Below, in pieces: positions 54,250 to 63,478 of a DNA stretch of 64,000 nt. Origin of the DNA: Carpediemonas membranifera (Eukaryota > Fornicata); the NCBI GenBank assembly GCA_019828565.1, contig JAHDYR010000012.1, positions 186,001-250,000 of the forward strand. Reading direction: 5' to 3'. Position 1 is the stretch's first letter. Every line of letters starts with the position of its first letter. The position numbers and the translations under genes are program-made. The notes under the pieces are model-generated. The model worked only from the letters and a program-made list of their open reading frames with translations, was not told where the DNA came from and ran no database searches.

Positions 54250-55042
54250 TTGTCGCCCCGATAAATCCTGCTACGATCAATAAAATCACCGATACGCCCA
54301 TGAGCACCCCTACTACCAGCGTCAACTTCCCCAGCCCGCGTCCCGCGCCGTGTCTGAGCTCCCTCGCCCTCTCGTAGAGGACCCCGATGCTGTCGTCGAT
54401 CTGGGCGAGCTCGTCGTTCCTGGCGTTGATATCGCCCTCCTGTGCATGGAGCTCGTCGCTAATATCATTCGCCACCTCTTTCAGCACGCCGAGGGAGGCT
54501 GCGATGACTCGTATCCTGTCCTCAATGACCTGCTCCTGCATGGGCAGCGGGAGTAGGACCTCGGGCAGCTCGGCCATATCCGCCTTGGGCCTCTTCCTGA
54601 CGCTAGGGATGTTCAGCTTGATCCTGCCCTCGGGGGACTCCGCCTTGGGCACTCGCCGATCGAATGACTTGAGATCCTCTAGTAGGCCCTGGATCGTCTC
54701 ACCAATAGCCGCGCTGTGCATTCCCGCGAGTCTGTCCGCCTTGCTGCTCAGCTCCGCCATCTTCTCCCGGATGGCGTGCGCCTTTTGGACGAGATCATCG
54801 GACATGCCGGCGGCTGCAAGCTCGTTTCGTTCCTTGATTTCCTTGTGGAGCGCTATAGCATCTTTGTGGAACTGAGCTAGCTGCGCATTCTCTCTCGTAA
54901 CGATGTGGTTCAGCGCTGGGGAGAGAACGGCTGATTTTGGGGCCGCACGGTGCGTATGGTCCGGCTCAAGAGCATCCTCTGCAATGGAAATGATCCTTTC
55001 CAGCCTGTGAAGCTGCCTGTCTTTCTCTGAATCGAAGAACAT
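54245..55042 (-). CDS. Qc-type SNARE protein
   Basis: The 265-aa protein starts MFFDSEKDRQLHRLER. It has an N-terminal helical region, then a SNARE helix (about 195-235) with ISDELHAQEGDINARNDELAQID, where the glutamine aligns with the zero layer. A C-terminal transmembrane anchor follows (LTLVVGVLMGVSVILLIVAGF) with a short luminal tail. The ELxxQ pattern resembles syntaxin-6/8 Qc SNAREs of the Golgi and endosomes. Which compartment it serves cannot be decided. Confidence 0.75.
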   Translation of the reverse strand: MFFDSEKDRQLHRLERIISIAEDALEPDHTHRAAPKSAVLSPALNHIVTRENAQLAQFHKDAIALHKEIKERNELAAAGMSDDLVQKAHAIREKMAELSSKADRLAGMHSAAIGETIQGLLEDLKSFDRRVPKAESPEGRIKLNIPSVRKRPKADMAELPEVLLPLPMQEQVIEDRIRVIAASLGVLKEVANDISDELHAQEGDINARNDELAQIDDSIGVLYERARELRHGAGRGLGKLTLVVGVLMGVSVILLIVAGFIGATK

Positions 55043-55167
55043 GCCTCAATGTCGTGCCGTGACATCCTTACAGCGACTTGTGGAAGATTGCATGAATTAC
55101 GTGCCATATAAATGCATTCGACCAGCCAAAACCACTCCCTCTGTTGCCACAAATACTCTTTTACACA

Positions 55168-56301
55168 CTACATGGCCATGATGAGCTCGGCAACCTCGCC
55201 CTCGCCCAACTTCCACTGGACAAGGACGCCATCCAGACCCGCCGTCGACACCACGCCGCCGTCGACAAGGCGGATGGAGGGCACCGTGTTGCGGTGTACC
55301 GTCTGCACGCCCTTGCTCTTCATCGCGGACTCGGCCTTGCCGCTCGACGCCGCGGCCGCCTCGAACTTGGCAAAGGCAGCGCTGCGGGGCTTCTTAGGGC
55401 CACCGCCGATCTCTGCGTTGCCCTTCTTGGGGTCGAGGGACTTCCGCATGGCCCAGCCCTCGGCGTCCTTGGTGAAGAGAAGCGGCTCGGCGTTGTAGCC
55501 GGTGGCGATGGCCGCGGTCTCGTTAATATACACGGCTGCGAGCATAGCCTCGCTGGTGAGAGTGACTGTGGCCACGGGGCAGGGCTGGTCGGCCGAGAGG
55601 GTGACGAAGCGGACCTTGGCGTCGCCCGTGACGATCATCAGCTCATCGCCACTGGGGCTGAAGGCGATGTCCTGAATCCAGGCACCGTCCGTGACGTCGA
55701 GCTCGATAAGGGGCTGGGGGAAGCGGATCGGGGGACCGAAGCCGTACACAGCCTCGGTGGGACGCTTGTCGACTCCCTTCATGACCGCGGCGAACAGCAG
55801 GACCTTGCCGTTCATCCCACCGCACGCGCAGACGATGCCGTTAGGGTGCCAGGCGGCCGCGGTGACGGACTCGGCCATTGATGGGTGGTCCGTGCGGCGG
55901 GACACCCACCACTCGGTCGAGCGGGTGTCACGGTGGCAGATGCAGACACAGTGCTGGCCAGAGGTCACAACAAACTTAGTGCCGTTCGGGGACCAGGCTA
56001 CGGAGAGGGCGGCGCGGTTGATGGGCAGGATGACAAGCTCGGGGGACCAGATGCCGTCAGCAAACGTCCAGACGTAGGCACTGCGATCGTGAGAGCATGA
56101 AACAATGTTGTTCGTCTCATGGCACCAGTCAATAGCGCTAACATGCTGGTCGTGCTTCAGAAGCTTGTGCTTTTCGACAGGACCCTTTTCTGTAATCTCG
56201 AAGATCACAATCTCGTTGTTGTTGGGGCAGATGGCAACTTGAGTGTGATCAGCGTTCCAGGCATGCGCTGAAATGTGCTCAGCAAGCTTGTTCGTCTGCA
56301 T
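55168..56301 (-). CDS. ARPC1: Arp2/3 complex subunit 1 (ARPC1)
   Basis: ARPC1 is the WD40 subunit of the Arp2/3 complex that nucleates branched actin. The protein is 377 aa from MQTNKLAEHISAHAWNADHTQ (56301); human ARPC1B is 372 aa. Family features are the opening AEHISAHAWNADHTQVAICPNNNEI, HVSAIDWCHETNNIVSCSHDRSAYVW, LSVAWSPNGTKFVVTSGQHCVCIC, then a final blade ending AGLDGVLVQWKLGEGEVAELIMAM. Its presence argues for canonical branched actin in this organism, unlike Giardia, which lacks the complex. Confidence 0.93.
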   Translation of the reverse strand: MQTNKLAEHISAHAWNADHTQVAICPNNNEIVIFEITEKGPVEKHKLLKHDQHVSAIDWCHETNNIVSCSHDRSAYVWTFADGIWSPELVILPINRAALSVAWSPNGTKFVVTSGQHCVCICHRDTRSTEWWVSRRTDHPSMAESVTAAAWHPNGIVCACGGMNGKVLLFAAVMKGVDKRPTEAVYGFGPPIRFPQPLIELDVTDGAWIQDIAFSPSGDELMIVTGDAKVRFVTLSADQPCPVATVTLTSEAMLAAVYINETAAIATGYNAEPLLFTKDAEGWAMRKSLDPKKGNAEIGGGPKKPRSAAFAKFEAAAASSGKAESAMKSKGVQTVHRNTVPSIRLVDGGVVSTAGLDGVLVQWKLGEGEVAELIMAM

Positions 56302-56401
56302 AGTGATGATGAAAATGGAGTGAGGAAATTCATTTACGCGTATACATGCCTCGCCATATACCAACGGTCCAGGCTAATACCAGCGCTCAAATGGTCTAGG
56401 G

Positions 56402-57310
56402 CTAGGAGCTGTCAGCGTATTGGTACCCATCATCCACGCCGTTGTGGAGATGCAGGCGTTGTGCTGAGATTCTGCTGAACGCATTCAATGACGCTGGGGC
56501 AGCCTGTGTCTTGAAAGGGGTTACGGCCGAGCATACTGTATAATACTGCTGTCTCTCGACCATTCCGTGGAACTGGATGTGGGACACGAGCATCTGCATG
56601 GCGCTCTTGTTGTCCACACCACGAGGGACACTGACGTCGGCATTACGCATGCTCGGTTGGATGAAATCGTCATGCGCCGGCTTGACTGTCAGTCTGTACT
56701 GCGTCAGCACGCTCAGGATTGTGCGGCCCCTCTCGGTGATGTCCCGCTCAATCCTGCGGGCAAGTCTCTCGTCCGCATCTGTGTCGACAAAGATCTTGAG
56801 GTCAAACAGCTTGCGGAGCTCATCGTGGAGCAGCACGAAGATCCCCTCCACGAGGACGATGTCTACCGGCTGCACGGTAGTGTAGTCGACCCGCGAGGAC
56901 GTCACGTAGTCATAAACAGGAACCTGCACTGCCTCACCGCGGCGGAGGCCCTGGACAACCTCGATGAGCGCGTTGAAGTCGAACATCTCGGGGTGGTCGA
57001 AGTTGCAGGCCTCCGGGTTGTGCCGCTGCTCCTCAGTAAGGTCGTGGTAGAAGCTGTCGAGGGCAATCACGGTGGCCGTGCGGTTTGGCATCATGCCCTC
57101 GATTGCTTTGCAGCATGAGGTCTTTCCAGACGCGCTGCCGCCTGCAACACCGATGATGAGCGGACCAGCATGCCTCGAAATGTGGCCGCCGCGGAATTTT
57201 TGCAGCAGATCGCTGTTCATTGACGGTGGTGATAGTGCTTGCTCCAGGGATTCACATAAGCTGGACATTGGTTGTTTAAAATTTTGCGACGTGTCACCGC
57301 TCATAATCAA
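56402..57310 (-). CDS. UCK: Uridine kinase
   Basis: Uridine/cytidine kinase phosphorylates uridine to UMP in pyrimidine salvage. The ORF is 302 aa; MSSLCESLEQAL (57265) is an alternative start. P-loop GVAGGSASGKTS, ALDSFYHDLTEEQ, FDHPEMFDF, VPVYDYVTSSR, VLVEGIFVL and the lid arginines in RRIERDITERGR are all in family order. The C-terminal 40 residues are unlike the animal enzyme and lack the UPRT domain found in some homologues. Confidence 0.92.
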   Translation of the reverse strand: MIMSGDTSQNFKQPMSSLCESLEQALSPPSMNSDLLQKFRGGHISRHAGPLIIGVAGGSASGKTSCCKAIEGMMPNRTATVIALDSFYHDLTEEQRHNPEACNFDHPEMFDFNALIEVVQGLRRGEAVQVPVYDYVTSSRVDYTTVQPVDIVLVEGIFVLLHDELRKLFDLKIFVDTDADERLARRIERDITERGRTILSVLTQYRLTVKPAHDDFIQPSMRNADVSVPRGVDNKSAMQMLVSHIQFHGMVERQQYYTVCSAVTPFKTQAAPASLNAFSRISAQRLHLHNGVDDGYQYADSS

Positions 57311-57486
57311 AACGAATCTCAGATCCGTGACAGCCGGTGTTGCTGGACGATGCCGCCCACTACAGCAGTCCCGGTGAGAGTAGCTTGAGTCGAGTCACAG
57401 TTCCCCCCAAAGCTGAAGAAACTGACCAGGGGCAGCACGAACTGCCTTTTTTAAGTGCGAGACGCCAGACACCAGTAAATCGACGA

Positions 57487-57493
57487 ATTTACT
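57487..57493 (-). terminator. AGTAAAT poly(A)-like signal after 57494 gene stop
   Basis: On the minus strand AGTAAAT begins immediately after the TAG stop. It is an exact AGTRAAY match. Confidence 0.5.
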
Positions 57494-58867
57494 CTATAAA
57501 AACGTACTCCGTAAATTGCTCGAGTCGAATACCTGCATCCCTAACGCCCCGAGCATGTCGTCGTCTGTCGGGCTGGGGATCGGCGAGTCGAGCTCCGCGG
57601 GCACCTCCGCCGGACCCAGCGAGGGGGAGGCCTCCCACCTCCGCTCGACCTTCTTGTGGGTCTTGGGCAGTGTAAGGTCGAGCTCGTCAGCGAGGGCCTG
57701 GGCTTCCGCCTCGAGCCGGGTGACGGTCTCGACGAGGCGATGGAAGTATCGGATGTACTCGGAGATCTGGAAACTCACGGCCTCCAGGCGGTAGTTGCGG
57801 CCGAGCTTGATCGTCGCCCGCTTGGACTGCTCCGTCGTCTCGGCCAGCAGCCAGGCGCCCTTGAACGGCCCCAGCGCGCTGCTCAGTCGCCGCCTCTCGA
57901 ACTTGGTCTTCTGCACGAGTTCCTCTCGGGTCAGGGGCCCGTTTCTCAGTGCGTGCACGACTCTGCATATGATTGTCTCGACGGACTGGTTGTGTCGGAT
58001 GGACCTGTCCTCCATGGCGGATTCCAGGGGGAAGATGCAATCGCCCAGGTACCCCAGCTGCTCGGAGATCGGCTTGAACATGCCAGTCTGCTCGTGCATC
58101 GCACGGACGGCATCGGCGAAGGCCTTGTCGTCGGCCCGGTACCCCGTCTGGACCATGTTCAGCAGGGTGAAGTCGGGCGGTGTGATGTCGTCCGGGTTGA
58201 CCAATGTGTGGGTCAGCAGATGTTGGTGGAGGAAGCAGAGTGGGTCCGGCCGGACCCGCGGGCCCATAGAGAGGACGAACTCGGCCGCGGGATGGACTAG
58301 GGGAACCACGGGGGCGTCAGTCCGGACTGTGAGCTTGGACGGACCCCTGGGCGTGTGGGCCGGCGGGTCGGGGCTCGGTTCCATGTCTACATCCTCCTCC
58401 TCGGGGATCGGCATGCCGGGGGTCTCGCTGCGGCCGTAGATGGAAGGGGAAGGCACCCATGTCCCTATCTGTGGGTCGAAGCCGAGCGGCTGGTCGTAAT
58501 CGAGGAAACTGAGGTCCGAAAAGGCCGGTGAGGCGGGGAAGACGTCGAGCTCGGCGAAAGCGCGCATCGTCTCGGGGTCAATGTCGCTATGTGCTGAGAG
58601 AACGCCGATTCCTGTTCCAGCGGCGTACTGGACGTCGAGGGGCGGCGGGCGGAAGGGCGAGGACGGATCCTGCTGCGGGGGGAAGCCGAACAGATGGCCT
58701 TCATCGCTTACCGGATTCTTTTGGCGATTATTTGCGCGCTCATGATGCGCATCCATTACAGTTTCATTGCTCTGGCTGGGTTCGCAAGCGATGCCTGCGA
58801 ATGAAGTCCGACTGCTGCGAGTCCGGGAGTCGGTGTCAGTGCGTGCCAGCAAGTGAGCAGAGAACAC
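57494..58867 (-). CDS. Possible winged-helix protein, function unknown
   Basis: The ORF is 457 aa; internal ATGs such as MDAHHERANN are alternative starts. The first half is Pro/Ser-rich and acidic, like an activation or linker region. Around residues 300-370, ETIICRVVHALRNGPLTREELVQKTKFERRRLSSALGPFKGAWLLA followed by a basic strand looks like a winged helix-turn-helix, and a helical coiled segment comes after (VETVTRLEAEAQALADELD). The tail is again disordered. It could be a transcription factor or polymerase-associated protein; no specific family is evident. Confidence 0.5.
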   Translation of the reverse strand: MFSAHLLARTDTDSRTRSSRTSFAGIACEPSQSNETVMDAHHERANNRQKNPVSDEGHLFGFPPQQDPSSPFRPPPLDVQYAAGTGIGVLSAHSDIDPETMRAFAELDVFPASPAFSDLSFLDYDQPLGFDPQIGTWVPSPSIYGRSETPGMPIPEEEDVDMEPSPDPPAHTPRGPSKLTVRTDAPVVPLVHPAAEFVLSMGPRVRPDPLCFLHQHLLTHTLVNPDDITPPDFTLLNMVQTGYRADDKAFADAVRAMHEQTGMFKPISEQLGYLGDCIFPLESAMEDRSIRHNQSVETIICRVVHALRNGPLTREELVQKTKFERRRLSSALGPFKGAWLLAETTEQSKRATIKLGRNYRLEAVSFQISEYIRYFHRLVETVTRLEAEAQALADELDLTLPKTHKKVERRWEASPSLGPAEVPAELDSPIPSPTDDDMLGALGMQVFDSSNLRSTFL

Positions 58868-58944
58868 CAGGCTGCATCACCAATGTTGGTCGGACTTCCT
58901 GCTGCATGGACACTCCAACCACGGGCAAACTAAACTCTTTAAAC

Positions 58945-60154
58945 TTAAATGCGGGACTTGGCCACGAGCGCCGCCTCATCATCGAGCTCAGTGTCATCAG
59001 CCATGTCGTCCGCCATCTTCTCCTCCTCGACCACACCCGACCGTTCCAGATTCGCCTCCAAGAACATGGACAACAGTTGGATCGAGATGTTCTTTGGCGG
59101 CCAGCCCGACCAGAAGCCAAGGTGCCCTCCGCTGGGGAACAGGATGGTCTGTACATTCACTGGGAACGACCCGAGCAGCTGGTGGTCGGACTTGCTGAGC
59201 AGCGGGTCGTTGGCGGCCTGCATGATCAGCAGGGGGACGTGCACGAGCTCGTCTTTCCAGTGCCGGGCATTCAGCTCCCGGTAGTACTCGTGCGCGCGGG
59301 ATCTAGGGTATCCAAACGTCGGGGCGATGACCTCCTCGACGAACTCTCGGGCGCCGACGCACTTGCGGATGATGTCTGGGGTCACGCCACACTCCTCGAG
59401 GCCGATGTTCTCGCCGTGTTCGACAGCGTCTAACAGGGGGCCGCGGGCTGCGTCGAGCATGCCGCCCCTGTACATCTTGGACAGGCCGTTGTCAAGGGCG
59501 TCGACCGTTTTCTCGAGCTCAAGGGGGGTGGAGGTAGCTACGCCGACCTTAACCGCGGGGTGTGGGTCCCTGAGGTAGCGGAGGACGATCACACCGCCGA
59601 GGCTCCAGCCGCAGACGGCGATGGGGGCTCCTGGGAACTTCTCGACGACGTGCTCGACCACCTCCTTGAGATCCGCGTCACACATCGCACTGAAGGACTT
59701 CGCCCTCGTCTGCGGAGTCGACACGCCGCGGCCGTCCACGCCAATGGCCCGCCAGCCATGTCGGTGGGCCATGTGCATCGATGCGATCATGTACTGCGAC
59801 GTCGAGTCACCAGAAAGGCCGTGGATCAGCAGCACGACGGGAGCATCTACTGGGAGTGGGTCTGCGTCTGTGAGGGGCGTGCGGAAGTAGCAGAGCTGTG
59901 TGAGCGTGTCTTGGGGGACAAACGGAGTTGTACTCGCCGTCGGAGAGCTGGAACGGGAAGCGGTGGAATCTAGTAAGGTTAGGATTCTTGCCAACGCGTT
60001 TGTTGTGAAAAATCACAGGGACAATCGTCTCCAGGTGGGCGCGGGCCTTCTTAACGGGTAGGAGGCGGAAGGGCGTCTTCATTTCGAGTGGAGACTTGAG
60101 GTGCTTGCCACTAGCAAAGAAATGCTTTGCTCCGTTAGCAATAAGACTTTCCAT
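58945..60154 (-). CDS. Alpha/beta hydrolase, ABHD1/3 (YheT) family, two exons
   Basis: The spliced protein is 393 aa. Exon 1 (60154-59924) opens MESLIANGAKHFFAS and ends LSDGEYNS; a 28-nt intron (59896-59923) follows; exon 2 (59895-58945) continues LCYFRTPLTDADPLP. The fold is clear: VVLLIHGLSGDSTSQYM oxyanion region, GVDGRGVS, then the nucleophile elbow VCGWSLGGVIVLRYL with serine, aspartate in QAANDPLL and histidine in GGHLGFW. ABHD1/3-type enzymes act on phospholipids or esters. Reading exon 2 alone would drop the conserved N-terminal strand. Confidence 0.85.
59896..59923 (-). other. Spliceosomal intron, 28 nt, in the hydrolase gene
   Basis: On the minus strand it starts GTTTGT and ends GCTCACACAG. 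Exon 1 ends at a codon boundary (aac tcc) and exon 2 resumes ctc tgc tac in the downstream frame, so removal of 28 nt cures an otherwise certain frameshift. The 3' end CTCACACAG is very close to the Giardia CTRACACAG consensus. Confidence 0.85.
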
Positions 60155-60405
60155 GTCAAAGGATGGAAGTGTTACAGCGAGGGAGCATGCAGGTTAAGCG
60201 AAGATCGATCCGATTTCGAGATATAAAACGGCCCTGATGCTGGCACGAGTGCAGGGCCAGCCTACCAATGCCCGTGACTGTTCAGGTTCATTGGGCGGGT
60301 GGTGCAGGGTCGCCTTATCCTGCCCGACAGTCGACGGACTACTGAAAGCTACTGAAAGCAAAGCTCGATTTACTACCAGCAGCACGATACATACCCCCAC
60401 CGCAC

Positions 60406-61800
60406 TCAGCCCTCTTCGAGCTGGAACACGACCACCTGCTCCAACCGCCCCGCCGCCACGACAAACAGCTGGACCTCGCCGGTCACCTCGTGCTGGGGTC
60501 GGCCCACCTTCCCGAACCGGATCGCGACTGAGTAACTGCGGCGGCCGTCCGCTGAGAGGTCCCCGGGGGCCGCGGCGACGGCCTCCATCACGCGGCAGTT
60601 CGACCGCACGTACCAGATCTTGGCAGGATCAGTCGGCTCAGATTCTTGCCAGGTGAATCTTTTCTTGATCTGGTTGGAGCGTGATAGTTTGACATTGAAT
60701 CGCCGGCATGTGACATTTTCGGGCAGCTCGGCGTGACAGACCAACATGTAAGGGTACAGCAGGCTCCACTCACCGTCAATGTTCAAAGTCACCAGCTCGT
60801 ATGACAACCCGGCCGTGACAGGCGTGTATTTGACAATCACACCGTACATCTCGTCATCCTCGACCGCAAATTCTGAGTCACCCTCGACTTCACAGCAGTG
60901 GGAAGTCGTCTTGATCCAGACGGTCCCAGGGTCGCCCCGATGCCGGTACATCAGCTGGGCACCGACCATGCAGCCGACCGTGGTGTGGAGGTCGACCCGG
61001 CGGGCCGCCCGGAACTCGACGTGAATCAGTTGAAGGGGAAGTAGGCCGCGATACACAATGATCCAGGAGTCGAGGGAGTTTGTAGTCGAGTTGAATCTCT
61101 TGTGAAGAGTCACGTCGAGGTCGACCGTCTTGGCGTCCACGGCTGTCAAAAAGGCGTCAACGTCGCCATATCCCTGGGTCACTGTGACATGGACATCCTC
61201 ATGGGCGTACTGTTCGTTGGGCCCAGCTCTCACCAGGGACTGCCCCGAGTAGGTTGGGGAGATCACGTCGGCCCTGCCCGACTCCAGGTCGAGTCGGACA
61301 GTCATCCTCGGGTAGGGCACTGGGTCCACGGGTGTCGACGTCGGCACCCAGAACACGGGGCTGAACGAGGCGACCGGTGGGGCTGGGGAGACCTCGACGG
61401 GGATGGCGAGGTTGTCCTGGCCCGATTGGACCCGGACGGTGAGGGTGAACGACTCGGCCTTGGAAAAGATGGAGAGCTTCAAACTCTTCACACTGAGGTA
61501 TATGTTGAGCTGAGAGCCGCTGTCAAGGGCGAAGGAGGGAGAGTGGGAGTCGCCCTCAAAGATGGACTCCAGCACGAAGGGGGGCGCCAGGCCTGTATGT
61601 GTCCGATATGTTTCGCTATCGGTGATGAAATCTGCCTCTATCCCCTCGAGGGGATCAATAGTGAGGACAAACTCGCGGTCTTCCCGATAGGGGTTCTGGA
61701 AAGGGATGTACGTCATCGTTGGATAGCCTAAAAGAAGCTGCGCACGTTTCTTATTCGCTTCAAGCTTGTCTGGCCTGTTGAGAAAGTCTATAGAGGCCAT
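60406..61800 (-). CDS. Nephrocystin-4 (NPHP4) C-terminal-like protein
   Basis: The 464-aa protein starts MASIDFLNRPDKLEANKKRAQLL (61800). It appears built of beta-sandwich domains: YIPFQNPYREDREFVLTIDP near the N-terminus, a repeated hydrophobic strand pattern through the middle, and WSLLYPYMLVCHAELPENVTCRRFNVKLSRSN near the end. The NP(Y)..R.F and late P...RRF.V elements resemble the Ig-like repeats of nephrocystin-4, a transition-zone protein. The animal protein is about 1400 aa, so this is a short version or a partial homologue. The assignment is tentative. Confidence 0.45.
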   Translation of the reverse strand: MASIDFLNRPDKLEANKKRAQLLLGYPTMTYIPFQNPYREDREFVLTIDPLEGIEADFITDSETYRTHTGLAPPFVLESIFEGDSHSPSFALDSGSQLNIYLSVKSLKLSIFSKAESFTLTVRVQSGQDNLAIPVEVSPAPPVASFSPVFWVPTSTPVDPVPYPRMTVRLDLESGRADVISPTYSGQSLVRAGPNEQYAHEDVHVTVTQGYGDVDAFLTAVDAKTVDLDVTLHKRFNSTTNSLDSWIIVYRGLLPLQLIHVEFRAARRVDLHTTVGCMVGAQLMYRHRGDPGTVWIKTTSHCCEVEGDSEFAVEDDEMYGVIVKYTPVTAGLSYELVTLNIDGEWSLLYPYMLVCHAELPENVTCRRFNVKLSRSNQIKKRFTWQESEPTDPAKIWYVRSNCRVMEAVAAAPGDLSADGRRSYSVAIRFGKVGRPQHEVTGEVQLFVVAAGRLEQVVVFQLEEG

Positions 61801-62309
61801 TGACCTGCGCCACTGTCTTAAAGTGCGGTGGCCATGGTGGAGACACACTGCCGTTGGGGTAGAAGTAGTTCTGCCGTTGAGGTACTGCTTGTAAACATCC
61901 GTGTTGCTGGGCTTGGAACATCACCACACGATTTTCAATCAGTTGATTGGCCCAGCGTGGCACGCTCACCCGTGTCGGCAACTGCGAGTGTGTGTTACTG
62001 CGAGCAGACAATGGGCTGAACTAGGAGTGCGCCTGTGTCTCACTCCAGTCTTGATCCGCGGCATTGGTGCTCACCGTCGCGCCTTGCTCGAAAATACCGT
62101 ATTTCGGTTTTCCCGCAACATTCAAGGCATCGCCATCATCAATCGCATCATAGGGTCCGGAGCAGCCGAGCGGCATTCGTGCTGGAAAGATATGCAGTCA
62201 TCACCACACAATCAACCGTGACAAATGATGTCTAAATCTACTTCTTATCTGTATACGCATCCAACAGCGCTATTCCGGGGTTCTCTCCTTTTTATATCAT
62301 TCTAACTGC
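61801..62309. other. Intergenic spacer
   Basis: About 500 nt with no recognisable gene. Short open frames on both strands look accidental. Confidence 0.45.
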
Positions 62310-62564
62310 TTAGAAAGCTCCAATGCTGTTGACAGAGACGTCAACCATCTGAACAGAGGAAGTAGAAGCGACCGCGTCGCAGCTGTAGGTTTCATAGGTG
62401 TCCTTGCACCCGCCATTGTTGTTGCCCATGACTTTTCGGACAGAAATTGCTTTGCTGTGCTGCGCAGGATTAGAATTGTTGAGTCCAAAACACACAGTGA
62501 TCCAAGCAGCATCAGGATCGCAGTGTGGTTCATCATACTCCATCAATCGTGCGCTGCATATCAC
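62310..62564 (-). pseudogene. 3' remnant of an unidentified gene next to the Fanzor
   Basis: This is an 84-codon minus-strand open frame whose composition is strongly protein-like (EYDEPHCDPDAAWITVCFG, GNNNGGCKDTYETYSCDAV) and which ends cleanly in TAG. It looks like the C-terminus of a larger, perhaps secreted Cys-containing protein. One 30-nt repeat (62456-62485) lies inside its frame and encodes LNNSNPAQH. No matching N-terminal part is seen between it and the window end, so the Fanzor-bearing segment may have interrupted it. Confidence 0.35.
62456..62485. repeat. 30-nt direct repeat, left copy, flanking the Fanzor gene
   Basis: The core GGATTAGAATTGTTGAGTC and about 11 bases before it recur at 63932-63961 with one mismatch. 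The copy lies about 115 nt past the 3' end of the Fanzor ORF. Confidence 0.75.
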
Positions 62565-62581
62565 GCGCGCTGCAGCGCGTG
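62551..62581. other. Strong hairpin just 3' of the Fanzor gene
   Basis: CACGCGC (62562-62568) pairs perfectly with GCGCGTG (62575-62581) across a 6-nt loop. Alternatively GCGCTGCA (62551-62558) pairs with TGCAGCGC (62571-62578). It lies 19-49 nt past the Fanzor stop, between the ORF and the left 30-nt repeat. This is where the guide (omega) RNA scaffold is expected in TnpB/Fanzor loci, but that role is only an inference. Confidence 0.5.
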
Positions 62582-62599
62582 CTTGCTCAACTTAGCAAG

Positions 62600-63478
62600 T
62601 TAATGATAGCGAGGAAGAGCACCTCTCTGGGAGTCGTAGTGGAAAGGAGATTGCTCTATCTGATCTGAAGTTGCATCGAAGGTGCACCAAAGGATGTTCT
62701 CGCTGGCGCTCTTATCTCGGTGAGAGAGATTGAGAAGTATGTCTCTCTGCTCGGGATGCCGACGTAGCCGTTCAACGCGCCATGGAGCTCCCTCGCACGC
62801 GGGATTCTGGCAGAGCATGGTGCGGTGTGTGTGCACCACACGTCTGAAGTGTGCTTTGCAGTGTGGGCACACGATGGAAGTGCGGAATTCGGAGACCATG
62901 TTGACACTCACGACGACGTTGTGCCGGAGCATTATGCCAGGAAGTGCTCGAGCAAAGTGGCGGTACGGAGCACAGGAGGGAGTGCCGGCGGAACCGAACA
63001 GTGCAGCCCCATACGCGACTTCGAGGTGAATGGGCTCCGGGGGGCGCCCGCCGAGATCATCCAGGAGTTGACGTCCAGCCCGAGCGAAGTGCTTCTGGCG
63101 CAGACGGTGATTGGCAAAAGTCGCACGGCGGAAACACTTTCTCATCCCCTCGTTGATGATCTGAACGATGTTCTTCTTCTCATGGACAAACCTAATCGAC
63201 TGTTTGAGAGCCTCTAGACTTGTCGTTTTGAACGATGCTGCGCTCATATTCACGCGGAAAGAGGGGGTGGCAGTGTAGCCACACTTAGCGAGTACGCCAG
63301 ATACACTCTGCCCGTCTGGGCGGCGGATCGTGTAGCCGCCCAGCGACCGAGCACCAGGGTCGAAGCCCATGAGAGCTTGAATGTCCGGGGCAGGAGTAGC
63401 CTCAGCGTCATCCTGACCGAGCCCGCTTGTTATTGCTACCCTTTTTGTACGTGGGCCGGTCAGCCACCCGACCGCCAC
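62600..63478 (-). CDS. Fanzor (TnpB-like RNA-guided nuclease), 5'-truncated
   Basis: The 292 residues form the C-terminal nuclease half of a Fanzor. RuvC-I is MGFDPGARSLGGYT (Asp40). The next block is HLEVAYGAALFGSAG (Glu153), then the family-typical SEFRTSIVCPHC (Glu197, Cys204, Cys207), a second cysteine pair CQNPAC (223, 228), and RuvC-III SHRDKSASENIL (Asp255). Known Fanzors are roughly 400-1000 aa with an N-terminal WED/REC part. Here the frame opens at a GTG (63478), with an in-frame TGA at 63506-63508 and no homologous sequence upstream, so the N-terminal half is missing. All acidic residues remain, so it could be recently truncated. It is probably inactive as a guided nuclease. Confidence 0.85.
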   Translation of the reverse strand: MAVGWLTGPRTKRVAITSGLGQDDAEATPAPDIQALMGFDPGARSLGGYTIRRPDGQSVSGVLAKCGYTATPSFRVNMSAASFKTTSLEALKQSIRFVHEKKNIVQIINEGMRKCFRRATFANHRLRQKHFARAGRQLLDDLGGRPPEPIHLEVAYGAALFGSAGTPSCAPYRHFARALPGIMLRHNVVVSVNMVSEFRTSIVCPHCKAHFRRVVHTHRTMLCQNPACEGAPWRVERLRRHPEQRDILLNLSHRDKSASENILWCTFDATSDQIEQSPFHYDSQRGALPRYH

